Shown: piece by piece, positions 45,059-54,108 of the stretch
Layout of the letters: every line of letters starts with the position of its first letter
How positions within the stretch are numbered: position 1 is the first letter of the stretch
Source of the DNA: Tardiphaga alba
Lineage (GTDB): Bacteria > Pseudomonadota > Alphaproteobacteria > Rhizobiales > Xanthobacteraceae
Reading direction: 5' to 3'
Length of the DNA: 64,000 bases
NCBI RefSeq assembly: GCF_018279705.1
Contig: NZ_CP036498.1
Coordinates: 1,381,001 to 1,445,000, forward strand
Program-made: the position numbers and the translations under genes
Notes under the pieces: model-generated
What the model was told of the DNA's origin: nothing
The model's database searches: none
The model's input: the letters and a program-made list of their open reading frames with translations, nothing else

Positions 45059-46479
45059 AAGGCGGGGCAGGCGCGGATGTCCAGCGTCGAGACCGGCTGG
45101 ATCAGCGGACGGCACATGCTCGCACTTGCCTGCAGCAGATTGACATCGGGCAATGCGGCGGCGAGGCCGGACCAGAGATGCGCGGCATGGCTGTCGCCGA
45201 GCAGCAGATAGTTTTGGCGCGCCGGATCGAGCTTCAGGCAGGTTTCGCTGTCGAAGCTCTGGCGGTTGTTGCCGAGATAGCAGCTGCCGGTGCGGAAGGA
45301 AGGCGCGGGATCATAGCCGAGATAGGAGGCGATGGTGACCACCTGCGGCGAGAAGCGATAGGGCGCGCCACCGGCGATGATGGCGAGACAGGCTGCAGCC
45401 AGCACGCCGCCGATCGCAGCACCGCTCAGCGTGAAGACCGATCGCGTGGACATCGTCCGCGCAGCAGTGCGGAAAGGCCGTTCAACAAAGCGCCAGGACA
45501 GGATGGCAAGCGCGAACATCGTCGCCAGCAAGGCCAGGTTCACGGCCATCGCCGATGAGCTCTGCAGCAACATCGCATCGGACTTCTGGAATACGATCAG
45601 CGGCCAATGCCAGAGATACAGTGAATAGGAGATCAACCCCACAAAGACGATCGGTCGCCACGACAACAGGTGGCCTGCGAACGACATCTCGTGGCCATTC
45701 GATGCGATATACAGCACGGCGCCGATACAGGCAGCCGCGGCGGTGAGCGGCAGCGCATGGGTGGGCGAGGCGAAATGATAGCTGCCGAGCAGCAGCATGA
45801 GGCCAAGCGCGCCGCAGATTTCGCGCATGACCTTGCCGCGCGGCGTCGGGATCACGCCGATGGCGAGCAGGGCGCCGAGCGCCAGCTCCCAGGCGCGGAA
45901 CGGCGTCAGGTAGAAGGCGAAAGTCGGGTTGCGCATGTTCATGGCGATGGCGGCGAGGAACGACAGTACCGTCGCCGTCACCAGCAGCAGGCTGACGCGC
46001 TTCGGGAAGAAGCGATAGATCGCCATCATGAAGATCGGTACGAACAGATAGAACTGTTCCTCGACGCTCAGCGACCACGTGTGCAGCAGCGGCTTGGTTT
46101 CCGCCGGTGCATCGAAATAGCCCGCAGTCGCAGCGAAGTAGCCGTTGGAGATCGATGCGATCGCACTGGCGAGGCTCGCGGCATATTCCTTCAGCTCGAC
46201 CGGCAGATGGTAGCGATAGGCGAGCAGCGAGGTGGCGATCAGCACCACGATCAGCGCCGGGAGGATGCGCAGGGCACGGCGCTTGTAGAAATCGACGATC
46301 GAGAAAGAGCCTTTGCGGATGTCCTTGTCGACCATGCCGCAGATCAGGAAGCCCGAGATCACGAAGAACACATCGACGCCGAGAAAGCCGCCGCTCATGC
46401 CGGGGATGCTCATGTGATAGAGCACGACCGGCAGCACCGCCAAAGCGCGGAGACCGTCGATGTCGCTTCTATACCTCAT
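45055..46479 (-). CDS. OafA-type acyltransferase (acyltransferase_3), C-terminus interrupted
   Basis: A 474-residue membrane O-acyltransferase. The N-terminus YRSDIDGLRALAVLPVVLYH is the acyltransferase_3 signature with its catalytic histidine, followed by about ten membrane segments and FLGVDVFFVISGFLI and TWSLSVEEQFYLF. After residue 420 an SGNH domain begins (YLLLGDSHAAHLW) but the frame stops at CPAL, in the middle of the domain. The rest continues one frame back from 45058. It should transfer acetyl or similar groups to periplasmic sugars. Confidence 0.88.
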   Translation of the reverse strand: MRYRSDIDGLRALAVLPVVLYHMSIPGMSGGFLGVDVFFVISGFLICGMVDKDIRKGSFSIVDFYKRRALRILPALIVVLIATSLLAYRYHLPVELKEYAASLASAIASISNGYFAATAGYFDAPAETKPLLHTWSLSVEEQFYLFVPIFMMAIYRFFPKRVSLLLVTATVLSFLAAIAMNMRNPTFAFYLTPFRAWELALGALLAIGVIPTPRGKVMREICGALGLMLLLGSYHFASPTHALPLTAAAACIGAVLYIASNGHEMSFAGHLLSWRPIVFVGLISYSLYLWHWPLIVFQKSDAMLLQSSSAMAVNLALLATMFALAILSWRFVERPFRTAARTMSTRSVFTLSGAAIGGVLAAACLAIIAGGAPYRFSPQVVTIASYLGYDPAPSFRTGSCYLGNNRQSFDSETCLKLDPARQNYLLLGDSHAAHLWSGLAAALPDVNLLQASASMCRPLIQPVSTLDIRACPAL

Positions 46480-46519
46480 GAGCGCGGGCTTTCATGGCAC
46501 CGGGGTGCCGGGTGGTGTG

Positions 46520-46891
46520 TCAGTTAAGAAACGCGATGCAGGCCGGCCAGAGGATATATCCGACCGAAGCCGCGCCGCGCAGTCGGACGCCTATATGTCG
46601 TTTGATCGCATGCCAGGCCAGCATCACCGGTCGCAGCATCCATGCAATGATCTCGCACAGGAAGATCACGGCGCCGATCAATGCGATGACCAGCGCGTCA
46701 TGCGACGGACCGTATCGCCGCGTGCGCGCCGCGTCTTTCGTGCGTCCCCAGATCGGTAGCGCATCCCAGCGCGCGCGCGAAACCAGCTTCTGTTCGCCGT
46801 CGATATCGACGATGACGAATCCGCCGGGTGCGATCTTCAGGAATTCCACCGGGCTTCCGTCCATATCACGAAGGCCTGAAATGACGGTCAC
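46520..46891 (-). CDS. hypothetical small membrane protein
   Basis: A 123-residue protein starting at GTG 46891 with GGAG six bases upstream. A short beta-rich N-terminal part (EFLKIAPGGFVIVDIDGEQK) is followed by one or two membrane segments (DALVIALIGAVIFLCEIIAW and a C-terminal ILWPACIAFL). No family recognised. It lies 40 bases upstream of the OafA gene on the same strand and may be an accessory of that acyltransferase. The 272 bases from 46892 to 47163 appear non-coding and probably carry divergent promoters. Confidence 0.5.
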   Translation of the reverse strand: MTVISGLRDMDGSPVEFLKIAPGGFVIVDIDGEQKLVSRARWDALPIWGRTKDAARTRRYGPSHDALVIALIGAVIFLCEIIAWMLRPVMLAWHAIKRHIGVRLRGAASVGYILWPACIAFLN

Positions 46892-47163
46892 GACGCGCTC
46901 CGTTGCAGCAAAAGAGAGTGAATATGTCGGGGCAGTATTTGCACAATGGTAGTTATCTGCCCGCCGGCCTGCAATCGATCGCCGTTGTCGCGGTTAATCG
47001 TTTCGATGCTGCGACAAGGAGGCACCGGTATGCTGACCGATGAATCGCAATTGATTCAAATTTTACCAAATGCGCCGTTGCGCACGGTTGTCGCGCATCG
47101 CTTCATTCACCATGAGTGGCGGTCACGGTTGTTATTTACCGGCCGAAGTCATATGGGCAGATC

Positions 47164-48222
47164 ATGCAGCACTCCGGCAGCACGCGTCTGACCTCGACCT
47201 ATGTCTCGATCCAGTATCTGCGGGCGATCGCGGCACTGGGCGTGGTTGCCGTTCACGCCAGCCCGACCGGCTATACGCTGGCGATCGGCAATGCCGGCGT
47301 GGACATCTTCTTCGTGCTCAGCGGATTCCTGATGTGGACCATCACCGAAGCGCGCCCGCAATCGCCGCTGGTGTTCTTCAAGCACCGCCTCATCCGTATC
47401 GTGCCGATGTACTGGTTCGTCACCTCGCTGCTCGTGGTCGGTGCGCTCGCGGTGCCGTCGGCATTCCCGAAGCTGAAATTCGATTTTTCCTATGCGCTCG
47501 GCTCCTATCTGTTCGTGCCGATGCGGCCGCCGGGGTCTGGCGGCGCAGATCCGATCTGGCCAGTGCTGGTGCAAGGCTGGACGCTGAATTACGAGATGCT
47601 GTTCTACGTCGTGTTCGCATGCTGCCTGCTACTGAAACGGCAGGCGCGCCTGCTGACGCTGGGCACCGTGCTCGTCGGCGCCGTGATCGGTGGCCTGTTC
47701 TATCGCGGCACCGATGCGATCCTTTTGTCCTGGTCGGACTCGTTGATGCTGGAATTTTTTGCCGGCGTGCTGATTGCCGTGAGCGTCCAGCGCGGCATGC
47801 TGCTCTCGCGCAGTGCCGGCTGGAGCCTCGTGGCAGCATCGCTCATTCTGCTGGTGGCATTGAATGTCACCGATTGGGTTACGCTGCGGCTTCTGGTCTG
47901 GGGCGTGCCGGCCGCATTGCTGGTCTGGGGCGCGATCATCCTTGAGCGCACCGGGCCGATCCCGCAATGGCCGTGGCTGCGCGCCATCGGCGATTCCTCC
48001 TATTCGCTCTATTTGACCCACGGCCTCGCGCTGTCGGTGCTGGGCAAGGTGATGAGCCATACTTGGCCCTTCCTGTTCATCGGCATGGTCGCCGCGACCA
48101 TCACCGGCCTCGCCTTTTTCCATCTGGTCGAGCGCCCCATGATCTCCATCGCGCAACGCCTGATGCACCGCGAGCGCAAGGCCGCGCCTCCAGCCAACGA
48201 CGCCCTGCGCCGCACGGCCTGA
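47164..48222 (+). CDS. acyltransferase_3 family membrane protein
   Basis: A 352-residue membrane acyltransferase without an SGNH domain. SIQYLRAIAALGVVAVHAS holds the catalytic-type histidine, and VDIFFVLSGFLMWTITEARP with FFKHRLIRIVPMYW are family signatures; about ten membrane segments follow. It probably acylates a sugar of the surface polymer or lipid carrier. ATG 47164 with GGGCAG upstream is the likely start; a GTG at 47116 would add 16 residues. It ends the polysaccharide block, 61 bases before the tRNA gene (opposite strand). Confidence 0.87.
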   Translation: MQHSGSTRLTSTYVSIQYLRAIAALGVVAVHASPTGYTLAIGNAGVDIFFVLSGFLMWTITEARPQSPLVFFKHRLIRIVPMYWFVTSLLVVGALAVPSAFPKLKFDFSYALGSYLFVPMRPPGSGGADPIWPVLVQGWTLNYEMLFYVVFACCLLLKRQARLLTLGTVLVGAVIGGLFYRGTDAILLSWSDSLMLEFFAGVLIAVSVQRGMLLSRSAGWSLVAASLILLVALNVTDWVTLRLLVWGVPAALLVWGAIILERTGPIPQWPWLRAIGDSSYSLYLTHGLALSVLGKVMSHTWPFLFIGMVAATITGLAFFHLVERPMISIAQRLMHRERKAAPPANDALRRTA

Positions 48223-48283
48223 TCAGGGAACCGTGCCGAGAAGAATGGAAGCTAAAGGCTGGGATTTCTATCGGGAGGATAAT

Positions 48284-48360
48284 TGGTAGCGGGAGAGGGA
48301 CTCGAACCCCCGACCCCAGGATTATGATTCCCGTGCTCTAACCAGCTGAGCTACCCCGCC
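48284..48360 (-). tRNA. tRNA-Met (anticodon CAT)
   Basis: On the minus strand, GGCGGGG begins a full cloverleaf that ends in an encoded CCA. The D arm is GCTC/GAGC, the anticodon stem CGGGA/TCCTG encloses ATCATAA with CAT at positions 34-36, and the T arm contains TTCGAGT. The acceptor stem pairs over seven positions with G-T wobbles at both ends (1-72 and 7-66). Elongator Met is most likely; an isoleucine tRNA modified at C34 would share the anticodon. Confidence 0.95.
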
Positions 48361-48543
48361 ACAGGGCCGCGACGGCCAAGATGCCGCGTCGCGAACGGGC
48401 CGCTTATAAGGAGGCGGGGGACTCCCTGTCAAGCAAAGCGACCGCCGGAAATCCGCTTTTCCGCCATTCGGTTACAGATCCCCGGAAGAGTGCCGATTGC
48501 GGCGATCTTCCAAGGGCTTGGCGGCCGATGGTGGTGCCGGTCT

Positions 48544-48631
48544 GTAGGGTGGGCAAAGGCGCCCTTGCGCCGTGCCCACCACCCCTGCCGTGCACGCGAC
48601 GGTGGGCACGCTTGCGCTTTGCCCACCCTAC
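48544..48631. repeat. dispersed intergenic palindrome (gtagggtgggcaaag type), copy 1
   Basis: GTAGGGTGGGCAAAG at 48544-48558 is perfectly mirrored by CTTTGCCCACCCTAC at 48617-48631. An inner CGTGCCCACC (48571-48580) pairs with GGTGGGCACG (48601-48610). It fills most of the 280-base gap between tRNA-Met and the VOC genes. The same element recurs at 50897. Confidence 0.8.
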
Positions 48632-48641
48632 GAGGTTCGCC

Positions 48642-49121
48642 CTATTTGCCGTCGAACGCCTTTTTCAGCGCGGCCATGTCGAGCTTCACCATGTCCATCA
48701 TGGCGGCCATGGCGCGCTTGGCGCCTTCGCCATTCTCGCTGGCGAGCAGTTCCGTAAAACCGTTGGGCACGACCTGCCACGGCACGCCCCAGCGGTCGTT
48801 GATCCAGCCGCAGGCATTCTCCTTGCCGCCATTGCTGAGGATGGCGTCCCAGACGCGATCGACCTCCGCCTGATCCTCGCAGTGGATGGTGAAGGAGACG
48901 GCATTGCTGAAGGCGGCGGGGCTGCCGCCATTGAGGCCGATATAGGTCTGGCCCGCCAGCGTGAAGCCGACCACCAGCACATTGCCGGCCTTGCCGCCGG
49001 GATAATCGATCGGCGCGCGCTGCACGCGATCGACGGAAGAATTCGGCACTAGCGAGCAGTAGAAGTTGGCCGCTTGCTCGGCTTCGGTCTCGAACCAGAT
49101 ACAGGGAGAGATCTTCGACAT
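48642..49121 (-). CDS. PhnB-like VOC-fold protein (3-demethylubiquinone methyltransferase-like domain)
   Basis: A 159-residue protein of the vicinal-oxygen-chelate superfamily, 3-dmu-9_3-mt/PhnB branch. ISPCIWFETEAEQAANFYCS gives the first beta-alpha unit and NACGWINDRWGVPWQVVP the characteristic second half. ATG 49121 follows AGGAGG. Despite the domain name, members rarely have methyltransferase activity; function is unknown. It lies 23 bases behind a second VOC gene and forms an operon with it. Confidence 0.88.
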   Translation of the reverse strand: MSKISPCIWFETEAEQAANFYCSLVPNSSVDRVQRAPIDYPGGKAGNVLVVGFTLAGQTYIGLNGGSPAAFSNAVSFTIHCEDQAEVDRVWDAILSNGGKENACGWINDRWGVPWQVVPNGFTELLASENGEGAKRAMAAMMDMVKLDMAALKKAFDGK

Positions 49122-49144
49122 CACATGTCCTCCTGACGTCAGAC

Positions 49145-49564
49145 TCAGGTGGCCATCGCGGCTTCGGCGGCCGCCATGTCCATCCACATCACTTCCCAGA
49201 TATGGCCATCGGGATCCTCATAGCTGCGGCCATACATGAAGCCGAAATCCTGCGTCGGCGTGGGATCGACACCACCGCCCGCAGCCTTCGCCTTGTTGAC
49301 GATGGCATCGACTTCATCACGCGTGTCGGCGGAGACGCAGATCAGAACCTCGCTCGATGTCTTCGCATCCACGATCGTCTTCGACGTGAATTGTTTGTAT
49401 TTGTCATGCGTGAGCAGCATCGCGTGGATGGTGTCGGAGAACACCATGCAGGCTGCGGTGTCGTCGGAGAATTGCGGGTTCTTGGTCGCGCCCACCGCTT
49501 CATAGAACGCGACCGCACGCGGCAGGTCGCTGACGGGCAGATTCACGAAGATCATTTTGCTCAT
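49145..49564 (-). CDS. VOC-family (glyoxalase/bleomycin-resistance-like) protein
   Basis: A 139-residue two-unit VOC protein. KMIFVNLPVSDLPRAVAFYE opens it and MYGRSYEDPDGHIWEVMWM closes it with the conserved DPDGH metal-site histidine and glutamate. Relatives bind or isomerise small electrophiles, and the substrate here is unknown. Start ATG 49564 has GAGG upstream. It is first in a two-gene operon. The 321-base gap to the tctC-like gene (49565-49885) shows no coding sequence and must contain the two divergent promoters. Confidence 0.88.
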   Translation of the reverse strand: MSKMIFVNLPVSDLPRAVAFYEAVGATKNPQFSDDTAACMVFSDTIHAMLLTHDKYKQFTSKTIVDAKTSSEVLICVSADTRDEVDAIVNKAKAAGGGVDPTPTQDFGFMYGRSYEDPDGHIWEVMWMDMAAAEAAMAT

Positions 49565-49885
49565 GGTCGATTTCCTCTTCAGTGACGTGGTGTTGCACCA
49601 AGGACGATGCAGGCGACGGTGATCCGACATGCGCCGCGAAATATTTTGGCGACCTACCTCGCGTTGTCGTGACGCGCGTTGCGATGCCATGACGTGCGGA
49701 CGGTATGTCGCATGCACAATAGTCCATCGGAATTGCGCAGCCGCACAAATCATCCTTCATTGCCAACACGGCAGCGATACGACGGAAGACGCACTTTCCG
49801 CCGCAGATTTCCGCGTTACACTGTCGTCACAACAAGGTCCGGACATGAGCCGCGGCCACCAAGAGATAAAAGAGGGAGAGAATTC

Positions 49886-50884
49886 ATGTTGCAACGCAAT
49901 CGCATTGCATTGTCCAAACGGTCCATATTGTCTTTGTCCATTGCTGCGGCGGCGATCGCCACGCTCGGCACCGCCACCATTGTCCGCGCGCAGGAATATC
50001 CGACCAAGCCGATCACGCTGATCGTGCCGTGGCCGGCCGGCGGCTCCACCGACATTTCCATGCGCGCCATCGCCGATGCCGCATCGAAACATCTCGGCCA
50101 GCCCATCGCCATCGACAACAAGGGTGGCGGTGGCGGCACGGTCGGCCCCGCCACGATGGCGGCCGCAGCGAAGCCGGACGGCTACACGATCTCGCAGATT
50201 CCGATCACCGTGTTCCGCCTGCCTTTGATGCAGGAAGTCTCATGGAATCCCGACAAGGATTTCTCCTACATCATCCATCTCACCGGCTACACATTCGGCA
50301 TCACGACGAATGCGGAATCGCAGTTCAAGACCTGGAAGGATGTCGTTGATTTCGCCAAGGCCAATCCCGGCAAGGTGACCTATGCGACGCCCGGCACCGG
50401 CACCTCGCTGCATGTGGGCATGGAGCAGATCGCGGCACTCGCCGGCATCAAGATGACGCAGGTCCCGTTCAAGGGCGGCGCCGAGACCAATGCGGCCGTG
50501 CTCGGCAATCACACCATGCTGCAGGCGGATTCCACCGGCTGGCGGCCGCTGGTCGATGCCGGCAAGCTGCGTCTCCTGATGGTGTGGACCGACAAGCGTT
50601 CGCCGAACTTCCCGGATGCGCCGACGCTGAAGGAGAACGGCTATCCGATGGTCTACGACTCGCCCTTCGGCATTGCCGGCCCGAAGGGCATGGACCCGAA
50701 AATCGTCGCCAAGCTGCATGACGCCTTCAAGAAGGCCATCGAAGATCCCGCCGTGGTCGCGACGCTGGCGAAATACGACATGGTGCCGAACTACAAGAAC
50801 ACCGAGGACTACAAGAAGTTCGTGGTGGAGGTCACCAATTCGGAGCGCAAGGTGATCGATAGCATCGGGCTGGCGAAGAAGTAG
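49886..50884 (+). CDS. tctC: tripartite tricarboxylate transporter substrate-binding protein (TctC/Bug family)
   Basis: A 332-residue periplasmic binding protein. The signal peptide ends near TIVRAQ|EYPTKP, followed by the family hallmark ITLIVPWPAGGSTDI and the later KVTYATPGTGTSLHVGMEQI and VPFKGGAE. Ligands of this family include citrate and other carboxylates and are usually unpredictable from sequence. AGAGGGAGAG precedes the ATG. The membrane genes tctB and tctA follow after a repeat element, giving a complete transporter. Confidence 0.92.
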   Translation: MLQRNRIALSKRSILSLSIAAAAIATLGTATIVRAQEYPTKPITLIVPWPAGGSTDISMRAIADAASKHLGQPIAIDNKGGGGGTVGPATMAAAAKPDGYTISQIPITVFRLPLMQEVSWNPDKDFSYIIHLTGYTFGITTNAESQFKTWKDVVDFAKANPGKVTYATPGTGTSLHVGMEQIAALAGIKMTQVPFKGGAETNAAVLGNHTMLQADSTGWRPLVDAGKLRLLMVWTDKRSPNFPDAPTLKENGYPMVYDSPFGIAGPKGMDPKIVAKLHDAFKKAIEDPAVVATLAKYDMVPNYKNTEDYKKFVVEVTNSERKVIDSIGLAKK

Positions 50885-50896
50885 GGCTTCTCATCT

Positions 50897-50984
50897 GTAG
50901 GGTGGGCAATGCGAAGCGTGCCCACCATCACCTCCGCGGCACTTGATGGTGGGCACGGCGCAAGCGCGCCTTTGCCCACCCTAC
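50897..50984. repeat. dispersed intergenic palindrome (gtagggtgggcaaag type), copy 2
   Basis: GTAGGGTGGGCAA (50897-50909) mirrors TTGCCCACCCTAC (50972-50984), and CGTGCCCACCATCA (50917-50930) mirrors TGATGGTGGGCACG (50944-50957). It is inserted between tctC and tctB, so its hairpin could lower tctBA expression relative to tctC. Confidence 0.8.
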
Positions 50985-51012
50985 AAGACACGTATGTTGA
51001 AAGCGCTCTCCC

Positions 51013-51498
51013 ATGTCCTCCACCACCCGTCCGCCCTTCCGTCTCAACAATTCCGAATTCTGGACCGGGGTGATCGGCCTCGGCCTTGGCGCTTTCGTGA
51101 TTAATTCCGGGCTCAAGCTGAAGCTCGGCACGATCAATGATCCCGGCTCGGGCTTCATGATGTTCTATATCGGCCTGATGATGTGTGCCTTCGCGGTCGG
51201 CATCATCCTCGCTTCGGTGACCGAAGGCGGCCCGACCTTCGGCTCGCGCTGGGAGGATGCGCGCTGGAGCAAGCCGGTGCTGATCATCGTCTGCCTGATC
51301 GCCTATGCTTTCGCGCTCGAACCGCTCGGCTTCCTGGTCGCCACCATCCCGCTGATGCTCCTGCTGTTGCGCATCATCGATCCCGTGCGCTGGACGCTGG
51401 CGATCCCGCTCGCGGTGCTGGCGCCGGTCGGTGTGTGGTGGGTGCTCAAGCATGGTCTGGCGATCATGCTGCCCACCGGCACGTTCGAGATCGGTTGA
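51013..51498 (+). CDS. tctB: tripartite tricarboxylate transporter small membrane subunit
   Basis: A 161-residue membrane protein with four predicted helices, of the TctB (DUF1468) family: FWTGVIGLGLGAFVINSGLK for the first and YAFALEPLGFLVATIPLMLL mid-way. It is poorly conserved in sequence but fixed in place between tctC and tctA. It ends 13 bases before the tctA start. No strong ribosome-binding site is seen. Confidence 0.9.
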   Translation: MSSTTRPPFRLNNSEFWTGVIGLGLGAFVINSGLKLKLGTINDPGSGFMMFYIGLMMCAFAVGIILASVTEGGPTFGSRWEDARWSKPVLIIVCLIAYAFALEPLGFLVATIPLMLLLLRIIDPVRWTLAIPLAVLAPVGVWWVLKHGLAIMLPTGTFEIG

Positions 51499-51511
51499 GG
51501 GGAGCGGCATC

Positions 51512-53020
51512 ATGGACGTTCTCGCCAACGTATTTCACGGCTTCGGTGTCGCGCTGCTGCCGGTCAATCTGCTCTATTGCTTCATCGGCGTGTTCATCGG
51601 CACGCTGGTCGGCGTGCTGCCCGGCATCGGCCCGATCTCGGCGATGTCGCTGCTGCTGCCGGTGACACTGTCCGGCACGCCGGAGAGCGGCATCATCATG
51701 ATGGCCGGCATCTATTACGGCTCCATGTATGGCGGCTCGACCACCTCGATCCTGGTGAACATCCCCGGCGAAGCGGCGTCGGTGGTCACCTGTCTCGATG
51801 GCCACCAGATGGCCAAGAAAGGCCGCGCCGGCCCTGCGCTCGGCATTTCCGCGTTGGGCTCGTTCATCGCCGGCACATTCGCGCTCGTTGCCTTGATGCT
51901 GGTGGCGCCGTCGCTGGCCGCTGTCGCGATTGCGTTCGGGCCCGCCGAATATGCCAGCCTGATGGTGCTCGGCCTCGTGGTGCTCACCTTCCTCACCCAG
52001 GGCTCCATGGCCAAGGCGCTGTTGATGGCGTGCATCGGCATCGTGCTCGGTCTCGTCGGCCTCGACAGCATCACCGCGCAGCCGCGTTTGACATTCGGCC
52101 GCATCGAACTGATCGACGGCATCGGCCTCGTCCCGGTGGTGATGGGTCTGTTCGGTCTTGCCGAAGTGCTGCTCAACACCGAGCAGGCGATCAAGCGCGA
52201 GATCATCAATGCCAAGATCACGCAGCTGTTGCCCAACAAGGAAGACTGGAAACGCAGCGCCGGTCCGATCGGCCGCGGCACCATTCTCGGCTTCTTCCTC
52301 GGCATCCTGCCCGGAGGCGGCGCGGTGGTGGCGTCGTTCGCCTCCTATGCGCTGGAGAAGCGGCTGTCGAAACGGCCGCAGGAATTCGGCCATGGCGCCA
52401 TCGAAGGCGTTGCGGGGCCGGAAGCGGCCAACAACTCCGCCGCCGGCGGTGCCTTCATTCCGCTGATGACCCTTGGCATCCCGCCCAATGTGGTGATGGC
52501 GCTGCTGCTCGGCGCTTTCGTCATCCACGGCCTGCAGCCCGGCCCGCTGCTCATCACGCAGAATCCCGGCCTGTTCTGGGGTATCGTGGCCAGCATGTAT
52601 ATCGGCAATGCCATGCTGCTGGTGCTGAACCTGCCGCTGATCGGCATGTGGGTGAAGCTACTCAAGCTGCCTTATAATGTTCTGTTCCCGCTGATCGTGC
52701 TGTTCACCATCATCGGCGTCTATTGCTCGAGCAATAATGTGTTCGACGTGCATGTGATGATCGCCTTCGGCATCATCGGCTACTTCATGCGCAAGTTCGG
52801 CTACGAGCCGGCGCCGCTGGTGCTGGCCTTCGTGCTCGGGCCGCTGCTGGAGAACAATCTGCGCAAGTCGCTGATCCTGTCGCAGGGCAACCTGATGACC
52901 TTCATCGAGCGGCCGATCTCGGCGGCGTGTCTCGTCCTTGCGGTGATCCTGCTGATCGCGCCGCTATTGCCGGCATTGCGGCGCAAGCGTGAGATGGTGG
53001 CGCTGGACGAGGGCGCATAG
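51512..53020 (+). CDS. tctA: tripartite tricarboxylate transporter large membrane subunit
   Basis: A 502-residue membrane protein with about 11-12 helices. The two glycine-rich TctA signatures are present: GVLPGIGPISAMSLLLP near residue 40 and GILPGGGAVVASFASYALEK near 265, together with YGSMYGGSTTSILVNIPGEA and EGVAGPEAANNSAAGGAFIP. It is the ion-coupled carrier of the system and uses the TctC protein for substrate delivery. AGGGGAG precedes the ATG. Confidence 0.95.
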   Translation: MDVLANVFHGFGVALLPVNLLYCFIGVFIGTLVGVLPGIGPISAMSLLLPVTLSGTPESGIIMMAGIYYGSMYGGSTTSILVNIPGEAASVVTCLDGHQMAKKGRAGPALGISALGSFIAGTFALVALMLVAPSLAAVAIAFGPAEYASLMVLGLVVLTFLTQGSMAKALLMACIGIVLGLVGLDSITAQPRLTFGRIELIDGIGLVPVVMGLFGLAEVLLNTEQAIKREIINAKITQLLPNKEDWKRSAGPIGRGTILGFFLGILPGGGAVVASFASYALEKRLSKRPQEFGHGAIEGVAGPEAANNSAAGGAFIPLMTLGIPPNVVMALLLGAFVIHGLQPGPLLITQNPGLFWGIVASMYIGNAMLLVLNLPLIGMWVKLLKLPYNVLFPLIVLFTIIGVYCSSNNVFDVHVMIAFGIIGYFMRKFGYEPAPLVLAFVLGPLLENNLRKSLILSQGNLMTFIERPISAACLVLAVILLIAPLLPALRRKREMVALDEGA

Positions 53021-53034
53021 GAGACGGAGCGGGC

Positions 53035-53925
53035 ATGGACACCGAACTGGCCAGGACATTCCTTGCAGTCGTGAATGCCGGGAATTTCGTGGCCGCGGCG
53101 GAGCGCCTGCATGTCACGCAATCCACCGTCAGCGCGCGCATCCAGACGCTGGAGCAGCAGCTGCGCTGCGTGCTGTTCGTGCGCAACAAGGCCGGCGCGT
53201 CGCTCACCGCGGCGGGCCGGCAATTCCAGAAACACGCATCGATGCTGGTGCGTACGGTGGAGCAGGCGCGGCACGAAGTCGGCATCGCGCAGGATTTCAG
53301 CGCGACGCTCACCGTCGGTGGCCGCATCGGCCTGTGGGAGGAGTATCTGCTGCGCTGGCTGCCGGCGATGCGTGCGGACATGCCCGACGTCGCGATCCGT
53401 GCCGAGAGTGCGCTCGAGCCGGAGCTGATGCAGGGGCTTGTGGAGGGCCGCATCGATATCGGCGTGATGTATACGCCGCAGAGCCGGCCCGGCCTCAAGG
53501 TCGAGCAACTCTTCATCGAGCAGCTCGTGCTGGTGTCAACCCGGCGCGGCCATCCGCCGGAGCCGCAACAGAACTATGTCTATATCGACTGGGGCCCGGA
53601 ATTCTATGCGCGCCATATCGCGCTGTTTCCCGATTTCAGCGGCGCTGCGATCACCGCGAATATCGGCTGGCTCGGCCTGCAGCATGTGCTGGAGAATGGC
53701 GGCGCCGGCTATTTTCCACGCCGCATCGTGGCCCCGTTGCTCGCAAGCGGCCAGCTCCATGTCGCCACGGGTGCACCGGATTTCAACATGGCGGCCTATG
53801 TCGCCTTCCATGATGACGGCGATCACGCCGTCATCACGCAGGCGGTTGCATTGATGCACGAATTGGCGGCGGCGCAGACGAAACCTGCGCCGCCGCGTGG
53901 GAAGCCGAAGGCACGCCGGCGCTGA
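53035..53925 (+). CDS. LysR-family transcriptional regulator
   Basis: A 296-residue LysR regulator with its winged helix at the N-terminus (MDTELARTFLAVVNAGNFVA, then LHVTQSTVSARIQTLEQQLR). The effector domain follows, and the tail is proline/lysine-rich (KPAPPRGKPKARRR). It begins 14 bases after tctA on the same strand and therefore probably belongs to the tct operon and controls it, possibly in response to the transported carboxylate (inferred). Confidence 0.92.
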   Translation: MDTELARTFLAVVNAGNFVAAAERLHVTQSTVSARIQTLEQQLRCVLFVRNKAGASLTAAGRQFQKHASMLVRTVEQARHEVGIAQDFSATLTVGGRIGLWEEYLLRWLPAMRADMPDVAIRAESALEPELMQGLVEGRIDIGVMYTPQSRPGLKVEQLFIEQLVLVSTRRGHPPEPQQNYVYIDWGPEFYARHIALFPDFSGAAITANIGWLGLQHVLENGGAGYFPRRIVAPLLASGQLHVATGAPDFNMAAYVAFHDDGDHAVITQAVALMHELAAAQTKPAPPRGKPKARRR

Positions 53926-53937
53926 GGCACGCCGTTT

Positions 53938-54108
53938 TCAAGTCCGCGTTGCGTTACACGCCGGATGGATGACCAGATCTCGCAACCAAGGCTGCGATCT
54001 GATCCGCGTGATGGTGAGGGCGGGGGGTGCGAAGATGGTCCGGAGCAGGGCGTCCAGGGCGCGCAGGACGGTGGTGAACGGCGACGGGCTGTGTGCGATC
54101 GTTTTCAT
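53938..54108 (-). CDS. possible 56-residue small protein
   Basis: A minus-strand frame whose ATG at 54108 follows AGGTG by five bases. The peptide (MKTIAHSPSPFTTVLRALDA, then LLRTIFAPPALTITR) is basic and has one amphipathic helix. No family recognised. The 467-base gap 53926-54392 otherwise shows no gene; its AT-rich part near 54175-54235 with repeated ATCGAT/ATCG/CGAT elements probably includes promoters. Confidence 0.3.
   Translation of the reverse strand: MKTIAHSPSPFTTVLRALDALLRTIFAPPALTITRIRSQPWLRDLVIHPACNATRT

Noticed and set aside
46946..47191. 81-codon plus-strand frame in the gap before the second acyltransferase
   Set aside because: No ribosome-binding site, no domain, and it overlaps the likely start of the acyltransferase gene in another frame.
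26848..48222. Genomic island bounded by tRNA-Met
   Set aside because: The tRNA lies at one end of the polysaccharide block, but I found no integrase and no direct repeat of the tRNA 3' end at the far side.
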